Position numbers and translations under genes: made by a program. 54,240 bases of DNA from Hungateiclostridiaceae bacterium UBA1305 (lineage in GTDB: Bacteria; Bacillota; Clostridia; Acetivibrionales; DTU013). The notes under the pieces were generated by a model. It had not been told where the DNA came from and did no database searches. It worked only from the letters and a program-made list of their open reading frames with translations. The stretch is from assembly GCA_002307275.1 (NCBI GenBank), contig DBTX01000060.1, positions 1-54,240 on the forward strand, written 5' to 3'. How positions within the stretch are numbered: position 1 is the stretch's first letter; each line of letters begins with the position of its first letter. Shown one piece after another: positions 49,827 through 54,240 of this stretch.

Positions 49827-50885
49827 ATGAAGATGATGGAGAAGAAAAAGGCACTTGAAATGGCATTAGGCCAGATAGAGAAACAGTTTGGCAAAGGTGC
49901 TGTAATGAAGCTTGGCGAAAACCTGCACATGAATATCGAAACGATACCTACGGGTGCGATAGGGCTTGATATCGCATTGGGAGTCGGCGGAGTACCCAGG
50001 GGCAGAATCGTAGAGATATTCGGACCGGAGTCGTCCGGTAAGACCACTGTAGCTCTTCACATCATCGCAGAAGCACAAAAAGCAGGCGGAGATGCTGCCT
50101 TTATTGATGCAGAACATGCACTTGACCCTGTCTATGCGAAGAACCTGGGTGTTGATATAGACAACCTGATCGTTTCTCAGCCGGACACAGGCGAGCAGGC
50201 ACTGGAAATTGCAGAAGCACTCGTACGAAGCGGCGCTATCGATGTCATCGTAATTGACTCCGTCGCAGCCTTGGTTCCAAAAGCCGAAATAGACGGCGAA
50301 ATGGGAGATTCTCATATGGGGCTTCAGGCAAGACTCATGTCGCAGGCTCTGAGGAAGCTGGCAGGTGTCATCAGCAAATCGAACACCACTGCAATTTTCA
50401 TTAATCAGTTAAGAGAAAAAGTAGGCATCATGTTCGGGAATCCTGAAACCACACCTGGTGGAAGAGCTTTAAAATTCTATTCTACAGTCAGGCTGGATGT
50501 CAGAAAGATAGAGTCATTAAAGCAGGGTACCGACATCATAGGAAACAGGACCAGAGTGAAGGTTGTTAAAAACAAGGTAGCTCCTCCTTTCAAAGAAGCT
50601 GAATTTGATATAATATATGGTGAGGGTATTTCGCAGGTAGGTAGTATTCTCGATGTAGGTGTAAATCTTGATATCGTAAACAAGAGCGGTGCATGGTTTT
50701 CATACAATGGTCAGAGAATAGGGCAGGGCAGAGAAAATGTGAAACAGTTCCTCAAAGAGAATAAAGAAATGACTAAGGAAATAGAGAAGAAAATCAGGGA
50801 CAATTACAGCCAAGCCTTCGTACAGAACAAATCCAAAAAAGACGATGAAAACGATGAAGATGAAGCTGATCTTGATATGGAATAA
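49827..50885 (+). CDS. recA: Recombinase RecA
   Basis: The central homologous recombination and SOS co-protease ATPase. The 352-residue protein has Walker A GPESSGKTT at 66-74, FIDAEHALDPVYAKNLGVD, VIDSVAALVPKAEIDGEMGD, the L1 and L2 loops (FINQLREKVGIMFGNPETTPGG), and an acidic C-terminal tail (DDENDEDEADLDME). Start: ATG 49827 after AGGAGG. It is SOS-controlled by the box upstream and is followed by recX, its modulator, 29 bp downstream. Confidence 0.98.
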   Translation: MKMMEKKKALEMALGQIEKQFGKGAVMKLGENLHMNIETIPTGAIGLDIALGVGGVPRGRIVEIFGPESSGKTTVALHIIAEAQKAGGDAAFIDAEHALDPVYAKNLGVDIDNLIVSQPDTGEQALEIAEALVRSGAIDVIVIDSVAALVPKAEIDGEMGDSHMGLQARLMSQALRKLAGVISKSNTTAIFINQLREKVGIMFGNPETTPGGRALKFYSTVRLDVRKIESLKQGTDIIGNRTRVKVVKNKVAPPFKEAEFDIIYGEGISQVGSILDVGVNLDIVNKSGAWFSYNGQRIGQGRENVKQFLKENKEMTKEIEKKIRDNYSQAFVQNKSKKDDENDEDEADLDME

Positions 50886-50914
50886 ACAGATTGAATAGTG
50901 GGGTGGTGGTGTAA

Positions 50915-51538
50915 GTGGAGATAACATCAGCTGAAAGAAGTAAAAAAAATAAAAACAGGCTCTCTATACATGTTGATGGCAGATTTGCTTTCACCATCTC
51001 CGAAGAAGATTATATTTCCATGAATTTGTACGATAACCCTGTATTGACCGAAGAGACCATGGATTATATAAAGAACACGTTGAATTTCCGCGAAGCCAAA
51101 TCACTGGCTGTCAGATACCTTTCAATGAAGATCAGGACAGAGAAGGAAGTTCTGAAGAAGCTTGAGGACGAGGGGTACGACAGTATATGCGCGGAACAGG
51201 TTGTTGATGAACTCAAATCAATAGGTTATATCAACAATAAGCTCTATGCGCAGAAATATGTATTTGATAGAAGCAAGCTGAAACCATTATCAAAAAGATT
51301 AATGAAACAGGAACTTCTTATGCGGGGCATCTCAGAAGAGATCGCCGATGAAGTCCTGGATGACTGGAAAGTAGAAGATATTTCAGTTGCAGAAGGTTTA
51401 TTGAAACGAAAATTTGGAAAATATGACATGACCGATGAAAAGATTATAAAAAAAGCATATATGTTCCTTTTACACAGAGGTTTCTCGTATGACACTTTCC
51501 GTGAAGCCTACCATAATATTACAGGAAATGTTCTTTAG
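50915..51538 (+). CDS. recX: Regulatory protein RecX
   Basis: Binds RecA filaments and limits their activity. The 207-residue protein has the helical repeats of the family: FREAKSLAVRYLSMKIRTEKEVLKKLEDEGYD, VVDELKSIGYINNKLYAQKYV, and KLKPLSKRLMKQELLMRGIS. Start: GTG 50915 after GGGGTGGTGG. The position right after recA supports the call. Confidence 0.93.
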   Translation: MEITSAERSKKNKNRLSIHVDGRFAFTISEEDYISMNLYDNPVLTEETMDYIKNTLNFREAKSLAVRYLSMKIRTEKEVLKKLEDEGYDSICAEQVVDELKSIGYINNKLYAQKYVFDRSKLKPLSKRLMKQELLMRGISEEIADEVLDDWKVEDISVAEGLLKRKFGKYDMTDEKIIKKAYMFLLHRGFSYDTFREAYHNITGNVL

Positions 51539-51701
51539 CAAGCGGACACGGAAACCCACCACTGCAATACTCAGAAAATAAGAAAGTGCTTCAGCTTTTT
51601 GCAGCTACATTTCTATTGAGTATATAGCCTTGAAGGTGTATATTTATTAGAGATATTTTTTAATGCGGTAATTTATTCAAAATTACAGGGAGTTGTATGA
51701 T

Positions 51702-53042
51702 TTGAACAGAAAAATCGGGTTGGTATCACTTGGCTGCCCTAAAAATCTTGTGGACAGCGAATTGATGCTTGGGGCCCTTAAAGGTTACGGTTATGAAATA
51801 GTCACTGAGACAAGTGAAGCACAGATTATCATCGTAAATACTTGCGGTTTCATAGAAAGTGCAAAGCAGGAATCAATCAATACAATAATCGAAATGGCTG
51901 CCTTCAAGGAAAAAAGCTGCGAACTGCTTATTGTTACAGGGTGTCTTGCACAAAGATATAAACAAATGATTCTTGATGAGATTCCTGAAGTGGATGCCGT
52001 ACTTGGAACAGGGAGCTATTCCGAAATCACTTCAATCATCAATGAGGCTTATGAAGGAAAGCATCCTTCGATCTATGGAGAACTTGAAGGCACGGATTTT
52101 TTTGAAGGCGACAGAATCCTCTCAACCGGTGAGGGCTTTGCCTATATAAAAATCGCTGAAGGCTGTGACAATTGCTGTACCTATTGTGTGATTCCTTCCC
52201 TTCGCGGAAGGTTCAGAAGCCGAAAAAAAGAGGAAATACTGACAGAAGCTGTAAAACTTGCAGCTTCTGGAGTCAAGGAAGTAATCCTGGTTGCTCAGGA
52301 TACCACCAGATATGGCCTTGATATTTATGGCGAAAAGAGGCTCGTCGAATTGATCAGGGGGTTAAGCACAATACAAGGGATAGAGTGGATACGCCTTCTT
52401 TATTGCTACCCGGATGAAATCGATGACATTTTGATCGATGAAATCGCAAATAATGACAAGGTGTGCAAATATCTTGACATACCCATACAGCATACAAGTG
52501 ATACCGTCTTAAAAAGGATGGCTCGCCGTGGGAGCAGCCGTGAGGTTGAAATGCTTTTGGAAGAACTTAGAAGGCGAATAAACGGCTTGACTGTAAGAAC
52601 TTCGTTGATAGTGGGATTCCCTGGTGAAACTGAGGATGACTATAATAAATTAACTGCTTTTATTGAAAAATATAAATTTGACAGACTTGGTGTATTTATG
52701 TATTCTAAAGAAGATGGAACGCCTGCTGCGCTTATGAAAGGTCAAATCACAGCTGGAATTAAAAGATCGCGGCATTCCAAACTGATGCGCCTGCAGCAGA
52801 AAATATCCTCGGAAAAAAATTCCGATAGGCTGGGAAAGGAATACAAGGTCCTGGTTGAAGGTGTTGCAGAGGATGGTATTTTCTATTTCGGAAGGAGTTA
52901 TGCAGAGGCTCCGGACATTGACGGCCTTATATACTTCACAAGCAGTGAGCCCCTTGAAACTGGCATGATGGTAACAGTTAATATATTAAACAGCGGTCAA
53001 TATGATTTAACAGGAGAGGTTAAAAATGAATCTGCCCAATAA
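51702..53042 (+). CDS. rimO: Ribosomal protein S12 methylthiotransferase
   Basis: Radical-SAM enzyme that methylthiolates an Asp of ribosomal protein S12. The 446-residue protein has the N-terminal UPF0004 domain with three cluster cysteines (LGCPKN, VNTCGFI, VTGCLAQ), the radical-SAM motif CDNCCTYC, IPIQHTSDTVLKRMARRGS, and a C-terminal TRAM domain. GCPKN at the N-terminus separates RimO from MiaB. TTG 51702 has AGGGAG nine bases before it; TTG 51693 would leave no spacing. Confidence 0.95.
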   Translation: MNRKIGLVSLGCPKNLVDSELMLGALKGYGYEIVTETSEAQIIIVNTCGFIESAKQESINTIIEMAAFKEKSCELLIVTGCLAQRYKQMILDEIPEVDAVLGTGSYSEITSIINEAYEGKHPSIYGELEGTDFFEGDRILSTGEGFAYIKIAEGCDNCCTYCVIPSLRGRFRSRKKEEILTEAVKLAASGVKEVILVAQDTTRYGLDIYGEKRLVELIRGLSTIQGIEWIRLLYCYPDEIDDILIDEIANNDKVCKYLDIPIQHTSDTVLKRMARRGSSREVEMLLEELRRRINGLTVRTSLIVGFPGETEDDYNKLTAFIEKYKFDRLGVFMYSKEDGTPAALMKGQITAGIKRSRHSKLMRLQQKISSEKNSDRLGKEYKVLVEGVAEDGIFYFGRSYAEAPDIDGLIYFTSSEPLETGMMVTVNILNSGQYDLTGEVKNESAQ

Positions 53043-53643
53043 AATTACATTATCCAGAATAGGTTTCATACCGATTTTGATGCTTTTTATCATACCGATT
53101 CCAGATGTAATCGTTAATGCCGGTTTTTTACATTTCATGCAGTCTCAAATGATAGCATTTAACAGCTTTATTCATTTCTATGGAAGCTATATTGCCGCCG
53201 GTATTTTTGTAGTCGCATCTAGCACCGATGCAGTAGACGGGTATATCGCCAGAAAATATAAGCTTGTGACCAACTTTGGCAAATTTCTTGATCCGATCGC
53301 AGATAAGCTTCTTGTAACAGCGGCATTAATGGCACTTGTGCAAAGCGGAGATGTTAATGTATGGGTTGCCATGATTATTATATCAAGAGAATTTATCGTT
53401 ACAGGATTCAGACTTGTCGCAGTCGGCGAGGGCGTTGTAATTGCTGCCAGTAAACTAGGCAAGTGGAAGACAGTATTACAGGATATCGCAATCGTTGCAA
53501 TGCTTTTGAAAAATTTTCCAATCAGCTTGTTTACCGATTTTCAATTCGACGACTATGCGATGCTTCTGGCTGTTATCATAACCATTTACTCGCTGTACGA
53601 CTACATTAAAAAGAATCTCCATGTGATTGACAGTAATAAGTAA
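53026..53643 (+). CDS. pgsA: CDP-diacylglycerol--glycerol-3-phosphate phosphatidyltransferase
   Basis: Makes phosphatidylglycerophosphate at the membrane, the first committed step to phosphatidylglycerol. The 205-residue protein has several helices and the CDP-alcohol phosphatidyltransferase motif: DAVDGYIAR followed by GKFLDPIADK, with all four Asp residues. It overlaps rimO by 17 bases and has AGGAGAGG upstream of ATG 53026. A terminator follows. Confidence 0.95.
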   Translation: MNLPNKITLSRIGFIPILMLFIIPIPDVIVNAGFLHFMQSQMIAFNSFIHFYGSYIAAGIFVVASSTDAVDGYIARKYKLVTNFGKFLDPIADKLLVTAALMALVQSGDVNVWVAMIIISREFIVTGFRLVAVGEGVVIAASKLGKWKTVLQDIAIVAMLLKNFPISLFTDFQFDDYAMLLAVIITIYSLYDYIKKNLHVIDSNK

Positions 53644-53676
53644 AGCAGAATAAATAATTCATTAAAAGTATGAAGA

Positions 53677-53706
53677 GCCCTGTAAGCCATATTGCAGGGC
53701 CTTTTC
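53677..53706 (+). terminator. Intrinsic terminator after pgsA
   Basis: GCCCTGTAA pairs with TTGCAGGGC (53677-53700, one G-T pair) and continues into CTTTTCT. Confidence 0.75.
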
Positions 53707-53722
53707 TATCCAGGTTATTTGT

Positions 53723-53778
53723 CTAGCAAATTGCGCCATGAAGGCGAATTCGCAAAATTGCACCACAAGTGGGGCTAG
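53723..53778. repeat. Palindrome-rich segment upstream of fapR
   Basis: It starts and ends with CTAG and contains the perfect palindrome GCGAATTCGC. It has CAAATTGCGCC, ATGAAGGCGAATTCG and AAATTGCACC in the same order as related words at 28960-29027. Function unknown. Confidence 0.3.
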
Positions 53779-53867
53779 ATACCTTCGAATTTTTTATAGT
53801 TTTAGGAATTTTTTTCGGAAATTGTTGCATACTTTGAAAATATATAATATACTTTTAGTATTAGGAT

Positions 53868-53884
53868 ATAGCACCAGGTAATAA
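53868..53884. promoter_or_regulatory. Candidate FapR operator upstream of fapR
   Basis: ATAGCACCAGGTAATAA differs at two positions from the site at 14987-15003. It lies about 20 bases after a TATAAT (53843-53848) and 47 bases before the fapR start codon. fapR autoregulation is known in Bacillus, which supports the operator call. Confidence 0.7.
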
Positions 53885-53930
53885 TTAAACAAAGCTTTAA
53901 AAATTAAGATTGCAGGTGGGTTAAATCTGG

Positions 53931-54240
53931 ATGAGCAGGTCATCATTATTAAAAAAAGAACGGCAGCAAATATTATCGGAAAAGATCAAGCAGGACCCGT
54001 TCCTGACAGATGAAGAACTGTCCGACCTGTTTTCTGTGAGCGTACCTACAATAAGACTGGATCGGCTTGAAATGGGCATTCCGGAGTTAAGGGAAAGAAT
54101 CAAAACTGTTGCCGATAAAAATTATGGTAAGGTAAAATCACTGCAAAGTAAGGAAATAGTTGGAGAACTCATCGATATCACACTTGGCAGGAATGCTGTA
54201 TCCGTACTTGAAACGGATGAATCAATGGCCTTTGAAAAGA
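53931..54240 (+). CDS. fapR: Transcription factor FapR, N-terminal part
   Basis: Repressor of fatty-acid and phospholipid synthesis genes in Firmicutes; it lets go of DNA when bound to malonyl-CoA. The window holds the first 103 residues; the gene runs off the right edge. The N-terminal helix-turn-helix includes FLTDEELSDLFSVSVPTIR followed by LDRLEMGIPELRERIK, very close to Bacillus FapR. A linker and the start of the hotdog effector domain follow (VGELIDITLGRNAVSVLETDE). Start: ATG 53931; GCAGGTGGG is ten bases upstream. In many Firmicutes plsX and fab genes follow. Confidence 0.93.
   Translation, partial: MSRSSLLKKERQQILSEKIKQDPFLTDEELSDLFSVSVPTIRLDRLEMGIPELRERIKTVADKNYGKVKSLQSKEIVGELIDITLGRNAVSVLETDESMAFEK

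Overview
The window reads as chromosome of an anaerobic, endospore-forming-type member of the Clostridia (Firmicutes). Supporting signs are strong purine-rich ribosome binding sites, TTG/GTG starts, DacF and GerW/YtfJ sporulation-type proteins, an IspH fused to ribosomal protein S1 domains, indolepyruvate:ferredoxin oxidoreductase, a biotin transcarboxylase operon, HutP, a YesM/YesN sensor pair and FapR. I saw no rRNA, insertion sequence, prophage or CRISPR array. Most genes are housekeeping genes on the + strand; the main minus-strand blocks are a transglutaminase/DUF58/MoxR operon, one orphan gene and four tRNA genes.

Layout. 1-5.1 kb: end of a sugar ABC permease, then a tight lipoprotein-sensor kinase-AraC regulator trio. 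5.1-9.1 kb: deoB-pdp-dacF (nucleoside salvage next to a cell-wall carboxypeptidase), with a 22-bp tandem repeat between deoB and pdp. 9.4-14.7 kb: M50 protease, trpS-scpA-scpB, DUF2953-gerW, rluB. 15.0-18.7 kb: a biotin carboxyltransferase operon (12S-like, small subunit, biotin carrier, 5S-like) with a good promoter and a FapR-type operator. 18.9-28.9 kb: an unrecognised minus-strand protein, RpiR regulator, FAD oxidoreductase, anchored hypothetical, hutP, aroH, cmk, plsC, ispH-rpsA, cheR, dinB. 29.1-33.7 kb: tRNA-Leu, murD, AI-2E-type permease, ROK kinase and a tRNA-Tyr/Phe/CAT cluster. 33.8-41.7 kb: beta-CASP nuclease, LctP-type permease, iorA-iorB-paaK-ACT. 41.7-46.4 kb: MoxR operon (minus). 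46.6-54.2 kb: cinA, murJ, recA, recX, rimO, pgsA and the start of fapR.

The most notable observation links the two ends of the window. The fapR leader and the transcarboxylase promoter carry nearly the same 17-bp palindrome, which resembles the known FapR operator. FapR senses malonyl-CoA, so the biotin carboxyltransferase complex may belong to lipid metabolism here, possibly making or balancing malonyl-CoA with a keto acid as carboxyl donor. This is an inference from sequence only.

The second theme is small repeats. A 51-bp imperfect palindrome with GGGGACA/TGTCCC ends occurs near 358, twice in tandem near 47961-48072, and in likely degenerate or longer forms near 9211 and 26795. There are also 22-bp, 16-bp and 13-bp tandem arrays, and twin palindromes between two tRNA genes.
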